DNA from: Acetomicrobium hydrogeniformans
GTDB lineage: Bacteria > Synergistota > Synergistia > Synergistales > JAFGMB01
NCBI GenBank assembly: GCA_016841745.1
Contig: JAENYO010000001.1
Coordinates: 246,799 to 310,798 of the forward strand
Direction: 5' to 3'
Length of the DNA: 64,000 nt
Shown: piece after piece, positions 16,793 through 26,977 of the stretch
How positions within the stretch are numbered: the first letter of the stretch is position 1
Layout of the letters: every line of letters starts with the position of its first letter
Notes under the pieces: model-generated
What the model saw: only the letters and a program-made list of their open reading frames with translations
What the model was told of the DNA's origin: nothing
Database searches by the model: none
Position numbers and translations under genes: made by a program

Positions 16793-17488
16793 TTATAATC
16801 CCGTATAAATTTCCTGCAAGCTCCTCAATAATTCAACGAGTTTAAAGACGGTAGTTGAAGGATTAGTGCAAGGATCCGGATAATAAGAATATAACAGTTG
16901 AGCATTTCTAATGGCATCATCCATCTTTTTTTCTAAATATGAATATATTTGGGAATCGTTTTTCTTATACTTGAAACCCAAGAACTTGGATAATTTTCCA
17001 CAATACTGAGACCTTGATAAACCACTATGTAAAAATGAAAAATGCAACAAATACCAGAGCTCAAAAGCTTCGTTAGAATGTGCTATTTTGATATTTAATT
17101 CCCTTGCCATCTTATGATTAATCATGGAAAAAGCAGCATTAAAGTGTTCTTTAGGAAAACTATCTCTGTCAAAAACACACCAGATTTCATCATATGACTC
17201 ATTATTTTGTGCTGCTTCTTTCCCCATAGAAACAGCTTTAGCAACAATTTGCTTAGTATTTATCCCAAGACCCTCGATATCGACAGTGTGAATAGAAGAA
17301 ACCTCAAAAGAATCAAAATATTGTGGCTCAGTTTTTGTCCCTTCGCATAATATTAAAATACGTTTTCTTTCATTAAGTTTCCCGACAGGTCTCTGATAAG
17401 ATTTCGCAGTACGTTTTCGTCCATCACATATTTCCTTTTTACGTTTGTTTTCCTTTTTTCGATCGTTCGACATCAATCTTATTCTCAC
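16793..17488 (-). CDS. RloB-like protein (AbiLii-type), TOPRIM-like
   Basis: About 231 residues matching RloB proteins. ILILCEGTKTEPQYFDSF (44-61) carries the metal-binding Glu49, and DEIWCVFDRDSF has D108 and D110, together a TOPRIM-like acidic set; SNEAFELWYLLHF is a further family block. The start is GTG at 17488, overlapping the rloA stop as GTGA; an ATG 15 bases on is possible. RloA/RloB pairs correspond to the abortive-infection system AbiL. The likely role is the effector nuclease or regulator partner of the ATPase; which of the two is toxic is not established here. Last gene on this side of the element. Confidence 0.85.
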   Translation of the reverse strand: MRIRLMSNDRKKENKRKKEICDGRKRTAKSYQRPVGKLNERKRILILCEGTKTEPQYFDSFEVSSIHTVDIEGLGINTKQIVAKAVSMGKEAAQNNESYDEIWCVFDRDSFPKEHFNAAFSMINHKMARELNIKIAHSNEAFELWYLLHFSFLHSGLSRSQYCGKLSKFLGFKYKKNDSQIYSYLEKKMDDAIRNAQLLYSYYPDPCTNPSTTVFKLVELLRSLQEIYTGL

Positions 17489-18849
17489 TTATCAGAAGAA
17501 GTTTCTTCAAGAAGCTTTTTTTCTAATTCCATTAACTCTTGATATTCACTTTCTTCCTGTTTTCGATTTGAAAAGATATCACGATATTTGATATTAGGAA
17601 TGCCTCCATATCTACCTGATAGATAATCTTTTTCAATAATTCGATCCTGGCGTGGTTTATAAGCAAGGAGAGGAATTAGTCGGGAAGAAGCATACCGATC
17701 TTTTTCCACAAACCAGATCTGATCTCTCCTTAATTCTTTTTTGTTCAAAGGTTTTGTATTTTGGGTTGAAAAGATTAATTGAGCATTATTCGGATTTGTC
17801 TTTTTAGAGTTGAACAATTTTAGAATAAAACTTATCAATAAACTATGAAATCTTGAATCAAGTTCGTCAATAACAAGAACTGACCCATTTCTTATTGCAT
17901 TAAGTATGGGTCCGAGTATAGCAAAATACTTCTGGGTCCCATCTGACTCTTGAGTCGTTAGATTAAATTCAATAAAGTCAACCTTTTCCCCTTTATCATT
18001 GAAAATAGGGTGAGAAAACTCAACAACTGAGGAGGCTTCTATATCTATATCAGACTTTTTAGCAAATTCTTCGAACTTCTCTCGTGCTTTCTTCGGTAAA
18101 TCTTTAAGTGATTCTTGAATAGATCTAACGTTAAAGCTTTCTATATTTAAATCAGCAACTTGCAAATATTTCACAATAATGTCTTTAAGGGAAGGATTCT
18201 TTTGGAGCATATCTAAAATTACATAACGATAGTCTTCATCATCTATTCCAGAAATAAAAAGGCTCTGTTGAAACCACTTTAGAACTTCTTTCCCCACTAA
18301 ATTATTCCATTGCGACGCAACGGAAATAAATAAGGCATTATCTCGAGTTTTGTCGATAAGATCTCTGGCATTTTTCATTTGTGGACCAAGTTGGAAAGCT
18401 TGAAATTCCCTAATAAATAATTTTGCTTCTCTACTACTTGTTGATTTGAATAACCATTCTCTATGAATTTTTTTCCCATCGACTTCAAAACCATATCGAT
18501 ATTGTGCTTGATTTTTCAAGAAAGTAACTTCAAAACAAGAAGGATTATGGCGAGTTTCAGCGTTTAGCAAGAAAGGTGTTACAGGAATAAGTTCATCTGA
18601 CTGAGATTCTTTTGCAGAATTAAGGACTAATGATCTCATGAAAGCAAATGCAAGAAGCATATTTGTTTTTCCACTAGCATTGGCACCCAATAAAGCAGCA
18701 CATGTTAGAATACGATTTGCAATTCCCTTCTTAATATCATGTTTAATAGTGTGACTCTCTTCTAATTCCTTTGCATGTGAAGCTACCATACTGAGTCTTG
18801 TTTCATCTTTAAACGAAAGAAAGTTTTTAAAATTAAACTCAATTAACAC
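17485..18849 (-). CDS. RloA-like AAA15/ABC-type ATPase (AbiLi-type)
   Basis: A 454-residue SMC/ABC-like ATPase of the AAA15 group. Walker A is GANASGKT at 55-62, the signature-like ESDGTQKY at 301-308 and Walker B VLVIDELD at 324-331, followed by the His-containing D-loop/H-loop region SRFHSLL and STQNT. The N-terminus IEFNFKNFLSFKDETRLSM is typical of the family. With RloB it forms an operon, joined by a GTGA overlap. The pair is expected to act as an anti-phage abortive-infection unit; the trigger is unknown. Confidence 0.88.
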   Translation of the reverse strand: MLIEFNFKNFLSFKDETRLSMVASHAKELEESHTIKHDIKKGIANRILTCAALLGANASGKTNMLLAFAFMRSLVLNSAKESQSDELIPVTPFLLNAETRHNPSCFEVTFLKNQAQYRYGFEVDGKKIHREWLFKSTSSREAKLFIREFQAFQLGPQMKNARDLIDKTRDNALFISVASQWNNLVGKEVLKWFQQSLFISGIDDEDYRYVILDMLQKNPSLKDIIVKYLQVADLNIESFNVRSIQESLKDLPKKAREKFEEFAKKSDIDIEASSVVEFSHPIFNDKGEKVDFIEFNLTTQESDGTQKYFAILGPILNAIRNGSVLVIDELDSRFHSLLISFILKLFNSKKTNPNNAQLIFSTQNTKPLNKKELRRDQIWFVEKDRYASSRLIPLLAYKPRQDRIIEKDYLSGRYGGIPNIKYRDIFSNRKQEESEYQELMELEKKLLEETSSDK

Positions 18850-18988
18850 AAGCCAGTCCTCCTAATTAAAACAAAAAACTACGTCTGAAAGAGATTTATT
18901 GAGATATTTTCTCAATTTTAATATTTTCGAATCACAATATGACTATAACTCCGTACAACCACATTGTCAAAGAAAAATCGTTTTTTAC

Positions 18989-21900
18989 CTATCCCACCCC
19001 TACAAAATCAGCATTAGCATTTACCTGATCCAACAAATTCACAATCTCAGTCGCCTCTGCAGGTTCGAATACACCATCGAGCCCTTCAAAGTGAATAGCG
19101 GTAAAAGGCTGCTCATAAAGAAGCCCTGGGTCCATAGTTCCTTTACTGGTCAAATAATCAATTATCTTTTCTATGAAACGGATTTGACTGGTATTGAAAC
19201 TGGTCTCGTCCATATACTTCGAAAACAGCTTAATGGCTGCTTCTCTATCTAGCCCGACAAGAGACCTGATGAAGACTGGCAATTTCTGTTTTCCATAAGC
19301 CTTCTCAAACAGCTCTTTACTCTGGGCTTCACCGGATTCAAAGAGGAATCTTTCCAGTTCAGACAGGTCAGTGGGCGTAAGAGGAAGATTATGTTTAAGC
19401 TTTTGGATAGCCACGTGATCCTGGTTCGACCTGATAAAATACTCCACCTTTTTCTTGTATTGCTTTATATTGATCCCGGTTTGAAAGGAGCCTACCTGCA
19501 CTTCTTCCTCTTCTCTGATCTCGTCCTGCAAAACCGTATAGACAGGCTCACTTCTCCTCTTTTCGATGAATTGAATGAGATCACGCAGCTTCTTTCTCAG
19601 ATTCTCTATTATGGGAAGTGTTATATCCTGCCAGTATTCGTCCGTCTGAACATCCAGAATCAGGTCCATTTGAGCTTTTACCATGGGGATGGTCTCTTTG
19701 TATTCCAGGTCGGAAGCCATCTCCTGAACCTTTTGTTTCAACCTCTCAAAGGAGACAGATTTCTCCATCAGGGCAAGCTGCAATTTGAGGCAGGTCAGGT
19801 CAAAGAGTTTAGCTGTTATATCTTCTGCCTCCTGTTCAGTGGGAAGTCCTGCTATGTAATGATAAAGCTCGCTCAGTTTCTCCATGTCAAGATTATTCCA
19901 GGCTTCTCTGTTCTGGAATCGATCAACATATCTTCGTTTTACCCTGACAATGAAATTATCCACGTTCATTGCAGATACTTCCCTATACAGAAGATCAATG
20001 GTTTCCAGGCGCAACTGTTCAAGTGGATCATCTTCTTCTGAATTACCAGAAGCTAGTGTTCCCATATTAGAAGGACCCTCCACAAAGATGTTCTGGATAG
20101 TCTCTATCAGTTGGAGTCGATACTTGAATATTTTCTTGGACAGAGGTTCTGCCTCAATGCCCTTGACTCCTTCAGGGTTTTCCCCGAAATACTCCATGTT
20201 TCCGCAGTAATCAAAGACATAGAAAAACGTCTTATCCTCATCCGGTCCAAATAGGTCTTCACAAAGCCGGGTCCCTCTCCCTATCATCTGGAGAAATTTC
20301 GTTCTGGACCTTACTATCTTGAAAAAGACAAGGTTCACCACTTCTGGAACATCTATGCCCGTATCAAGCATGTCTACAGATATGGCTATCTGTGGATATT
20401 TCTCTACGGAACTGAAGTCATCGAGGATGCTCTGGGCATATGTCTCATAGTTATCTATAACCCTTGCAAAATGTCCTTTAAGATGGGGATAGTGGATGTT
20501 AAAGCGTTTCTGGATAAACAGGGCATGTTCATGGTTCTTGGCAAAGATAATGGTTTTGCCCAGCTTGTCTCCACCTTCTACCTTCTGTCCCTTCTCCATA
20601 AGATGTTTCAACACCTTATCCACAGTATCCTCATTGAAGAGCCATTTATTCACTTCATTGGCACCTACAGAATCGGGGGCTCCATTTTCGAAGCGATCTC
20701 CCCAGTCGAGGCTTTCCCAATGGTCCTTTTCATCCTCGCTCAACTCGTCGTAATGGATACCTTCTCTGACAAACTTAAGAGGTACCGATACCGCTTTAGG
20801 TGGAACCAGGAAGCCATCTGCCACCGCATCTTCAAGCCCATAAGCGTCTGTGGGTATTCCTGTTTCCAGGTCGAATAAATGATAAGTGTCATGGTGCACT
20901 TCATCCCTCGGAGTAGCCGTAAGTCCAACCAGCAGTGAGTCAAAGTATTCGAAAATAGCACCATATTTCTGATAGACACTTCTATGGGCTTCATCTATAA
21001 CCACCAGGTCGAAATATCCCACGCCAAACCTTCTCTGGTCTCCTTTCATCCCATCTATAAGCCCCATCATGGTGGGATAGGTGGAAACATACACCCTTCC
21101 CTGGGAATCCTTTTCAGTAACTAGATTGACAGGGCTCGATTCAGGTAAGTGAGCCTTAAAGGCATTCACCGCCTGATTCACAAGGGCTACTCTATCTGCA
21201 AGGAACAGAACCCGTTTCACCCAGTTACACCTCATAAGAACATCCACAAGGGCAATGACTGTCCTTGTCTTTCCAGTACCTGTAGCCATCGCTAACAATC
21301 CCTTGCGCTGTCCCTTCATGAATTCCTCACTTAAGGATTCCATGACTCTTTTCTGGTAATAGCGATCCACTATGTTTTCTTTAACCTTCTGTCCATGCAA
21401 ATCTTTTCTTATACTTCTTCTCTCTATAAGTAGCTGAAGTTCATCTTTAGAATAGAAGCCCTGAATTAACCTCGGGGGATAGAACTTGTCGTCCCATATC
21501 CATGTCTCATATCCATTGGTGTAAAAGATGATGGGACGTCGACCTTTCACTTTCTCCAGACAATCGGCATATAGTTTTGCCTGCTGTTGCCCTACATGGG
21601 GATCAATGGTAGTTCTTTTCGCTTCTACTACTGCCAAAGGCAGTCCATCCTGTCCCCAGAGAACATAATCAACAAATCCTTCACCCTTGACATTGGGCAT
21701 CCCTGTAACAGGAAACTCCTCCGATACATCTTTACCTATGACCCAGCCTACTTCCTTGAGAAGAAGATCTATTATGAGCTTTCGTGTTTCATGTTCAGAA
21801 TAGTCATGATCATCCGGTATCTGGAGATTCTTCGCCTTTGCTACTGCCAGCTCTTCCCTTACCCGTACCAACTCTGCATTTAGTTCTTGCAATCTGGCTT

Positions 21901-22483
21901 CACGTTCCTCCAGCGTCATTGCTTGAGAAGAAAGGATAGCTTCCTGTTCCTGAAGTTGTCTATTCCTTTCTTCCCACTTCTGTTCCTGTTCAACTTCTAA
22001 CTGTTGAAGGGTTTCAATGGTTGAAGAATAAGCTGCTGGTTCTGCCTGGGCGGGTAGATCTGCATTGAAGGTAATATCCAGTTCTTGTGGGTTGCTTTGA
22101 CGAATATATGTTCTTGCAAGCCAATATAGAAAATGGAAAAGCTCCCTGCATATTTTTAGAGAGTCATGCTGCTGGAAAGGTCGTTGTGAATGGGCTGCCT
22201 GGTTTCCTGCCTTCTGAATAGCTCTCACCTTGTAAAAGAGCTGACTTGGGAGCAGATCCTTGAAGGTTGGCTCATGGATCATGGCTCCCAGCTTATTCTG
22301 ATAAGGTCTCCTCAGGGTTCTGTCATGGTCATAAAGCCAGTGAACGGCAAGTTCCAAGGTGAGCCTGGCATAGAAACAGCTTCCTCTGGGATCTGAATAA
22401 GCAAGATCCTCTACCCGTTTGGAATTGATAAAGAGCTCCTCAAATTCATCCTTCAAAAATGCAAAGTTGCTCATAGCGGTCAC
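18989..22483 (-). CDS. hsdR: Type I restriction enzyme R subunit
   Basis: A 1164-residue translocase-endonuclease. Order of parts: an N-terminal DUF4145-like helical region (about 1-135), a coiled coil rich in Gln/Glu (155-215), the nuclease core with VDYVLWG (D272) and E287-A-K289 in VVEAKR, Walker A ATGTGKT (400-406), DEAH (497-500), then helicase motifs including GLTATPRDEVH and RSRTKFLQMIGRGTRL, and a helical C-terminus for HsdM binding. All key motifs are intact, so cleavage should be active. GTG start overlaps the hsdS stop (GTGA); an ATG three codons on is an alternative. Third gene of hsdM-hsdS-hsdR. Confidence 0.95.
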   Translation of the reverse strand: MTAMSNFAFLKDEFEELFINSKRVEDLAYSDPRGSCFYARLTLELAVHWLYDHDRTLRRPYQNKLGAMIHEPTFKDLLPSQLFYKVRAIQKAGNQAAHSQRPFQQHDSLKICRELFHFLYWLARTYIRQSNPQELDITFNADLPAQAEPAAYSSTIETLQQLEVEQEQKWEERNRQLQEQEAILSSQAMTLEEREARLQELNAELVRVREELAVAKAKNLQIPDDHDYSEHETRKLIIDLLLKEVGWVIGKDVSEEFPVTGMPNVKGEGFVDYVLWGQDGLPLAVVEAKRTTIDPHVGQQQAKLYADCLEKVKGRRPIIFYTNGYETWIWDDKFYPPRLIQGFYSKDELQLLIERRSIRKDLHGQKVKENIVDRYYQKRVMESLSEEFMKGQRKGLLAMATGTGKTRTVIALVDVLMRCNWVKRVLFLADRVALVNQAVNAFKAHLPESSPVNLVTEKDSQGRVYVSTYPTMMGLIDGMKGDQRRFGVGYFDLVVIDEAHRSVYQKYGAIFEYFDSLLVGLTATPRDEVHHDTYHLFDLETGIPTDAYGLEDAVADGFLVPPKAVSVPLKFVREGIHYDELSEDEKDHWESLDWGDRFENGAPDSVGANEVNKWLFNEDTVDKVLKHLMEKGQKVEGGDKLGKTIIFAKNHEHALFIQKRFNIHYPHLKGHFARVIDNYETYAQSILDDFSSVEKYPQIAISVDMLDTGIDVPEVVNLVFFKIVRSRTKFLQMIGRGTRLCEDLFGPDEDKTFFYVFDYCGNMEYFGENPEGVKGIEAEPLSKKIFKYRLQLIETIQNIFVEGPSNMGTLASGNSEEDDPLEQLRLETIDLLYREVSAMNVDNFIVRVKRRYVDRFQNREAWNNLDMEKLSELYHYIAGLPTEQEAEDITAKLFDLTCLKLQLALMEKSVSFERLKQKVQEMASDLEYKETIPMVKAQMDLILDVQTDEYWQDITLPIIENLRKKLRDLIQFIEKRRSEPVYTVLQDEIREEEEVQVGSFQTGINIKQYKKKVEYFIRSNQDHVAIQKLKHNLPLTPTDLSELERFLFESGEAQSKELFEKAYGKQKLPVFIRSLVGLDREAAIKLFSKYMDETSFNTSQIRFIEKIIDYLTSKGTMDPGLLYEQPFTAIHFEGLDGVFEPAEATEIVNLLDQVNANADFVGVG

Positions 22484-23661
22484 AACTCCCCGTTAAATGC
22501 TCTTTGTTGGAGGGAAGAGAAAAGGGTATTAATTCGTTCAAGACTTGCCTGAAAATCTGATTTTTCTATTTTTAAACAATCATAGAATTTCGAAAACCTT
22601 AACTGCTCTTCTATCGGTGGAATATAAAGTTTAATCTTTACCATACGTGTTAAACCGAGATCTTTATTTGCGATACCATGGGTATATCGTTGTGACTGGA
22701 CGTAACAATAGTTTGTATTCAACATTGCCTCAAGCCATTTGGGATCAACTTTATTTTTTCTAAGTTTTAATAATGCAACATGGACCCATACAGCTATCGG
22801 TTGATCAAAATCTATATGGGTAGCAATACCTGTCGTCCCACCTTTAGAGTAAAGAATATCACCCTTCACGGGCTTGCACTTCTTCCAATGCTGTTCTGCT
22901 TCTTCAAGATCAATGAACTTTAAATCTTCCCAAATTACCTCTCCGAGGCTGATATTCCTTGTAGAAAGAAACGGAATTCCATTTTCCGAATATGATGGGC
23001 TGACATGAGGTCCATCTTTTGCTGAATAAATCACTTCACCCAGGACTCCAAAATCCCACCCCTTTGGATTCGTCACAGGATCCCCGAACATATCCAGAAA
23101 AACAGACTGAAGCAGTTCATCCAGTTTGGCAATTGCCTGCTGGCGTTTTTGACGGAGGGCATCAGCTTTGTCAAGAATGGTAGCTATGCGTTTCTGTTCT
23201 TCCAGCGGGGGAAGGGGGATTTCAAAAGACTCTAGCTGCTTTGGGCTTATGTTAACTTGAGCAACACCTACCGCCATTTGAGAAATTTTTCTTTGAAATA
23301 ACTCAGACATTAAGTAATGGTGTAAGAAATCTCGGTTGATTTTTGTATCATCTAATATCTCAAATCTCGCAATACGTTGGTTTAAATAAACCGGCTCTGT
23401 AATATGTAAGGGCATAATCCCTATTTTCCCTATACTACCGGAAAGACCCATAAGAATATCATCAGGGAAGACTTGATATTTCTGTTTACCTTCTACTTTT
23501 GTTAGAGGTATCCGAATGGCTCCTTTAATATCTACAGTCCCCCCACCAATATTGCACATTCTAATCACGGGACATCCTTTATCACTAAAGTCCTTAGATT
23601 TAAAAGCAAAACCACCAATTACCCTTACATACTCTTCAAGAAAGTGCCTGGAAACAATCAC
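22480..23661 (-). CDS. hsdS: Type I restriction-modification specificity subunit
   Basis: A 393-residue DNA-recognition subunit with two target-recognition domains separated by conserved helices. The first TRD covers roughly 1-150 and ends with PLPPLEEQKRIATILDKADALRQKR (the coiled spacer). The second starts near NPKGWDFGVLGEVIYSAKDGP and ends IPPIEEQLRFSKFYDCLK. The recognition sequence cannot be read from the protein. It is joined to hsdM and hsdR by GTGA overlaps, so stoichiometry is set by coupling. Confidence 0.94.
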   Translation of the reverse strand: MIVSRHFLEEYVRVIGGFAFKSKDFSDKGCPVIRMCNIGGGTVDIKGAIRIPLTKVEGKQKYQVFPDDILMGLSGSIGKIGIMPLHITEPVYLNQRIARFEILDDTKINRDFLHHYLMSELFQRKISQMAVGVAQVNISPKQLESFEIPLPPLEEQKRIATILDKADALRQKRQQAIAKLDELLQSVFLDMFGDPVTNPKGWDFGVLGEVIYSAKDGPHVSPSYSENGIPFLSTRNISLGEVIWEDLKFIDLEEAEQHWKKCKPVKGDILYSKGGTTGIATHIDFDQPIAVWVHVALLKLRKNKVDPKWLEAMLNTNYCYVQSQRYTHGIANKDLGLTRMVKIKLYIPPIEEQLRFSKFYDCLKIEKSDFQASLERINTLFSSLQQRAFNGEL

Positions 23662-25142
23662 TTCAACATATCCTCCAGCTCAGTAAGTCCTGCCTGGATC
23701 TCTGATTCAAGATCTTTCAAATCAATCAGGATCTTGTGGGGAGAATCATATTCAACTTCCTCATATACTATCTCCTTATATCTGTTGATGGAAAGGTCAT
23801 AACCGTTCTCAGCAATTTCTCCTTTGGGTACAAAGAAAGATTGATCAGTTCGTTTCCTTACATCCTCTTCTTGCAGATTTTTCCAGCGAGAAATTATATC
23901 TGCAATGTTGTTGTTTCCATGCTTCCCATCGTTGAGAGGGGTACGTTTATCATCCAGGGAGTAACCATCTGCCTGCATGTCATAGAACCATACCTTGTCT
24001 GTCCCACCAGAGTTGGTCTTAGTGAAAACCAGCACCGCCGTGGAAACCCCTGCATAGGGCTTGAACACTCCAGAAGGCATTGAGATGACAGCATCCACCT
24101 TCTGATCTTCCACAAGAATCTTACGTAACCCCTTATGAGCTTTTGAAGAACCGAACAACACACCATCGGGAACAATAACTGCAGCTCTTCCACCTGGCTT
24201 TAGGAGTCTGAGGAAAAGGGTAAGGAACAACAATTCTGTCTTTTTGGTCTTAACAACTTTGAGCAGATCCTTGGAGCAGCTTTCATAATCGAGGGAACCT
24301 GCAAAGGGGGGGTTAGCAAGGATAAGAGTATACTGTTCCTCTATTCCTGCATGGTCTTCTGAAAGAGAGTCCCTGTTCTGAATGTCCGGGTTCTCGATTC
24401 CATGCAGAAGCATATTCATGGAACCTATCCTCAACATAGTGCTGTCAAAATCGAAACCGTTGAATGTGTCATGGTTAAATCGTCGCATAGCTTCTGGATC
24501 GGTAAATATCTCCGGGTGATTATTTCGCAAGTACTCTGAAGCAGCTACCAGGAATCCGGCAGTTCCACAGGCAGGATCACAGATAATATCCGTGGGTTTG
24601 GGAGCAACAAGCTCCACCATCATCTTGATGATATGACGAGGAGTTCGAAATTGACCATTCTGACCAGCTGTAGCTATCTTTCCAAGCATATATTCATAAA
24701 GGTCACCCTTAGTATCACGATCATCCATGGGTATCTCATCGAGCATATCCACTACTTTTGCCAGTAATGCTGGGTTAGGTATTGTAAACCGTGCATCCTT
24801 CATGTGCTTTGTGTAGGTAGATTTTTCCCCATTGCCGAGATTTTTTATGAAGGGGAATACCTTTTCACTAACCACTTTGTACATATCTTCAGGAGATCCA
24901 AGGGATTTGAACTTTGACCATCTTAATTCTTGTTCTTCAGGGTTGAAGATAGGCTTTTCTATCGGTCGGTTTAAGCGATGAGCTCTGCTTTCCCTGGCAG
25001 TATGAAGTTCATCAAGCCTCTTAATGAAAAGAAGATAGGTCATCTGCTCGATGACCTCCATGGGATTTGCAATACCTCCAGCCCAAAACGCATTCCATAC
25101 CCGGTTAATTTGATTTTGAATTTCTCCAGTGATCAAGTACAT
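23658..25142 (-). CDS. hsdM: Type I restriction-modification N6-adenine methyltransferase
   Basis: A 494-residue methyltransferase. N-terminal HsdM_N helical domain (about 8-135), SAM-binding motif DPACGTAGF (189-197) and the catalytic NPPF (277-280) with ILANPPFAGSLDY, typical of m6A enzymes. SD GGAGGTAG stands directly before the ATG. First gene of the operon, which matches the usual need to modify host DNA before HsdR appears. It is preceded by a promoter-like sequence at 25209-25238. Confidence 0.95.
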   Translation of the reverse strand: MYLITGEIQNQINRVWNAFWAGGIANPMEVIEQMTYLLFIKRLDELHTARESRAHRLNRPIEKPIFNPEEQELRWSKFKSLGSPEDMYKVVSEKVFPFIKNLGNGEKSTYTKHMKDARFTIPNPALLAKVVDMLDEIPMDDRDTKGDLYEYMLGKIATAGQNGQFRTPRHIIKMMVELVAPKPTDIICDPACGTAGFLVAASEYLRNNHPEIFTDPEAMRRFNHDTFNGFDFDSTMLRIGSMNMLLHGIENPDIQNRDSLSEDHAGIEEQYTLILANPPFAGSLDYESCSKDLLKVVKTKKTELLFLTLFLRLLKPGGRAAVIVPDGVLFGSSKAHKGLRKILVEDQKVDAVISMPSGVFKPYAGVSTAVLVFTKTNSGGTDKVWFYDMQADGYSLDDKRTPLNDGKHGNNNIADIISRWKNLQEEDVRKRTDQSFFVPKGEIAENGYDLSINRYKEIVYEEVEYDSPHKILIDLKDLESEIQAGLTELEDMLK

Positions 25143-25208
25143 CTACCTCCAACTGTGAATAAGGTGGGGAGTGATAAGAAGAACATAGCTATCCTAGCAA
25201 CTTCTATT

Positions 25209-25238
25209 CTATTATTACACTACAAATAGTGAGGTCAA
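25209..25238 (-). promoter_or_regulatory. Putative hsdMSR promoter with a small palindrome
   Basis: On the minus strand TTGACC, an 18-bp gap and TAATAG. The spacer contains CACTA-TTTG-TAGTG, a short inverted repeat that could be an operator. The -10 is imperfect. Confidence 0.5.
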
Positions 25239-25395
25239 GTTAATTCTCCATACTAAAAAGAGGAAAACTCCATAACTCACTGTTTACCTTACACACACAG
25301 AATTGCAGCAAACAGAAAGCAGATAATTATAATTTGACCTTGTTGTAACAGCCTTTCCTAGATCAATAACACGAATGGATAAGAAAGAAGTTGTT

Positions 25396-26601
25396 CTATC
25401 CCAACTTTGACATTCTCCAGAATCTAGACTTGCAAGCATTGCTACAGTATTTTGTCGGTTTTCCTTTTATATTCCGGATAAAAGGAACCCCACAAGGACA
25501 AAATCCAATGTCAGTAACATTTTCGCCCCAAACCCAAAGAAGAAGTGCCGCTTCTAAATAACTCGAAGGTTGATAAAAAATACCTATCCAACTTGTTTCT
25601 CCCTTGGGTGGTTCAAACCCCAGTCCTTCAAGTCTTTTTTCACTTTCTCTTCTTGAATGATCTGAAACGAGTTTTCCTAAAGATGAAAGTTTGTAATTTC
25701 CTAAAGATGAAAGTCTAAAGATAGAATGCCTTGCTCTTGATAATGTGACATTCAGCCATTCGTCAATTTCTTCCATTACAAGTCCAGGAAGATTCTCTTT
25801 TTGTTTATATTTTTGCATCAAAGCAGCGGAAAAAAGCTTGTTTGGAAAATACAATTCTTCGTGTTGAGTTGTATGCTGAGTTTCTTCCTGTGTTTCATTG
25901 GGAGATTCTGCTTCTAGGACCTCTGCTGAATTTTGTTTTGATTTATGTTTAACTGGTGGAATTTGCCTCTCACACAGATAATATATTTTCTGGGAAATAT
26001 CAGCATTCACAGAATCCAAATCTGGAAGAAATGAAAACCATGGAGAAAAAGGGTCCTCTTCTCTTGGATAGAATGCTGTCTTATAAAAGAATGGATCAAG
26101 AAAACAATTCATCGTTGTTGGGAAAATGTTGTTTTCTGAACCTTTTGCTCCAGAATTGGCTATAGGCTCAACTACTTTGGGAACAGGCACTTTAATCAGC
26201 TCATTTTGTAAGGTCTCAAGATCTCTTCGTTGAGCCGATTTATAAAGCTTAAAGATTCTATAGATAGACTTGGCAGAGTCTTCGAAAGAATCTGATTCCA
26301 AGTCAATAAACTGTACACCCCGAAAATCTATTCCTTTATCAATTTTCTTCGAATAATTTTCATAAAAGAAATCTCTTACCTCAGGAACAGTTTGGCTTTC
26401 TCTATTCTCCTCATATTCCCCACTAGCAACAGATTTTCCAGGGGGAACTAGTTTCCCTATTTCGAGTCTTTCTCCTGCTCTAACTAATAGTGGAAGGAAA
26501 AAAGGATGAATAGATCGGTGGTTTTTTACTGATCTTCCTGTTCTTGAAATACATTGCCCAACTTGAACAATTGTTTTCTCCCTCTTTAAGGTAAAGCTCA
26601 T
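25396..26601 (-). CDS. Unknown protein with a C-terminal zinc-finger-like motif
   Basis: I do not recognise the 401-residue protein. It appears soluble, with a charged, Glu/Gln-rich middle (about 215-255) and a C-terminal Cys cluster FCPCGVPF...YCSNACKSRFWR (last about 38 residues), which resembles a CGNR-type or treble-clef zinc finger and would suit nucleic-acid binding. An in-frame 24-bp duplication repeats LSSLG (about residues 300-315). It is divergent from the Xre-like regulator at 26718, so the two may share a control region; in phage-like elements such a pair often flanks the lysogeny switch. Function is not assigned. Confidence 0.65.
   Translation of the reverse strand: MSFTLKREKTIVQVGQCISRTGRSVKNHRSIHPFFLPLLVRAGERLEIGKLVPPGKSVASGEYEENRESQTVPEVRDFFYENYSKKIDKGIDFRGVQFIDLESDSFEDSAKSIYRIFKLYKSAQRRDLETLQNELIKVPVPKVVEPIANSGAKGSENNIFPTTMNCFLDPFFYKTAFYPREEDPFSPWFSFLPDLDSVNADISQKIYYLCERQIPPVKHKSKQNSAEVLEAESPNETQEETQHTTQHEELYFPNKLFSAALMQKYKQKENLPGLVMEEIDEWLNVTLSRARHSIFRLSSLGNYKLSSLGKLVSDHSRRESEKRLEGLGFEPPKGETSWIGIFYQPSSYLEAALLLWVWGENVTDIGFCPCGVPFIRNIKGKPTKYCSNACKSRFWRMSKLG
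25673..25714. repeat. In-frame 18-bp direct repeat (24-bp period) within the zinc-finger gene
   Basis: TTTCCTAAAGATGAAAGT occurs at 25673-25690 and again at 25697-25714. The 24-bp offset equals eight codons and duplicates the LSSLG-containing peptide, so the reading frame survives. Confidence 0.85.
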
Positions 26602-26717
26602 ATGCTCATCTCCCGAGATAGAAACTTTAATCTACCATTTTAAAGTCAGAACTAGGGTGTATTTTCTCTTAAAATCAGATTTATAGCAAATATATATGAG
26701 ACAAAGGAGGGTCTTAA

Positions 26718-26930
26718 ATGATTAGCAGGTTATTGGTAGAAAGACAAAGAAAGACTGGCACAAATCGTAAAGACTTTTGCAAACAGTACCGTATCCCTTA
26801 TCAGACATATGCAAAGGTTGAAACAGGTTACCAGAAATGCAGTCAACCTATGCAAAAGAAACTGGCACAGATTTTTCAAGTGAAAGAAGAAGAACTTTTT
26901 GAAGGAGGCTTTGTTAAGAACTGGAGATAA
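26718..26930 (+). CDS. Xre/Cro-like small DNA-binding regulator
   Basis: A 70-residue protein that is nearly all one HTH_3-like domain: VERQRKTGTNRKDFCKQYRIPYQTYAKVETGYQ holds helices 2-4, and QPMQKKLAQIFQVKEEELFEGG is the usual tail of phage-type regulators. SD ACAAAGGAGGG. It is divergent from the unknown gene at 25396 and leads the rightward replication cluster, the position of a phage or satellite switch regulator. A hairpin (ACCCTGTG/CACAGGGT, 26939-26961) follows the stop and could attenuate transcription into the next gene. Confidence 0.8.
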   Translation: MISRLLVERQRKTGTNRKDFCKQYRIPYQTYAKVETGYQKCSQPMQKKLAQIFQVKEEELFEGGFVKNWR

Positions 26931-26977
26931 AAAAATAAACCCTGTGCTGGAACACAGGGTCAAAGGAGATTAATATT

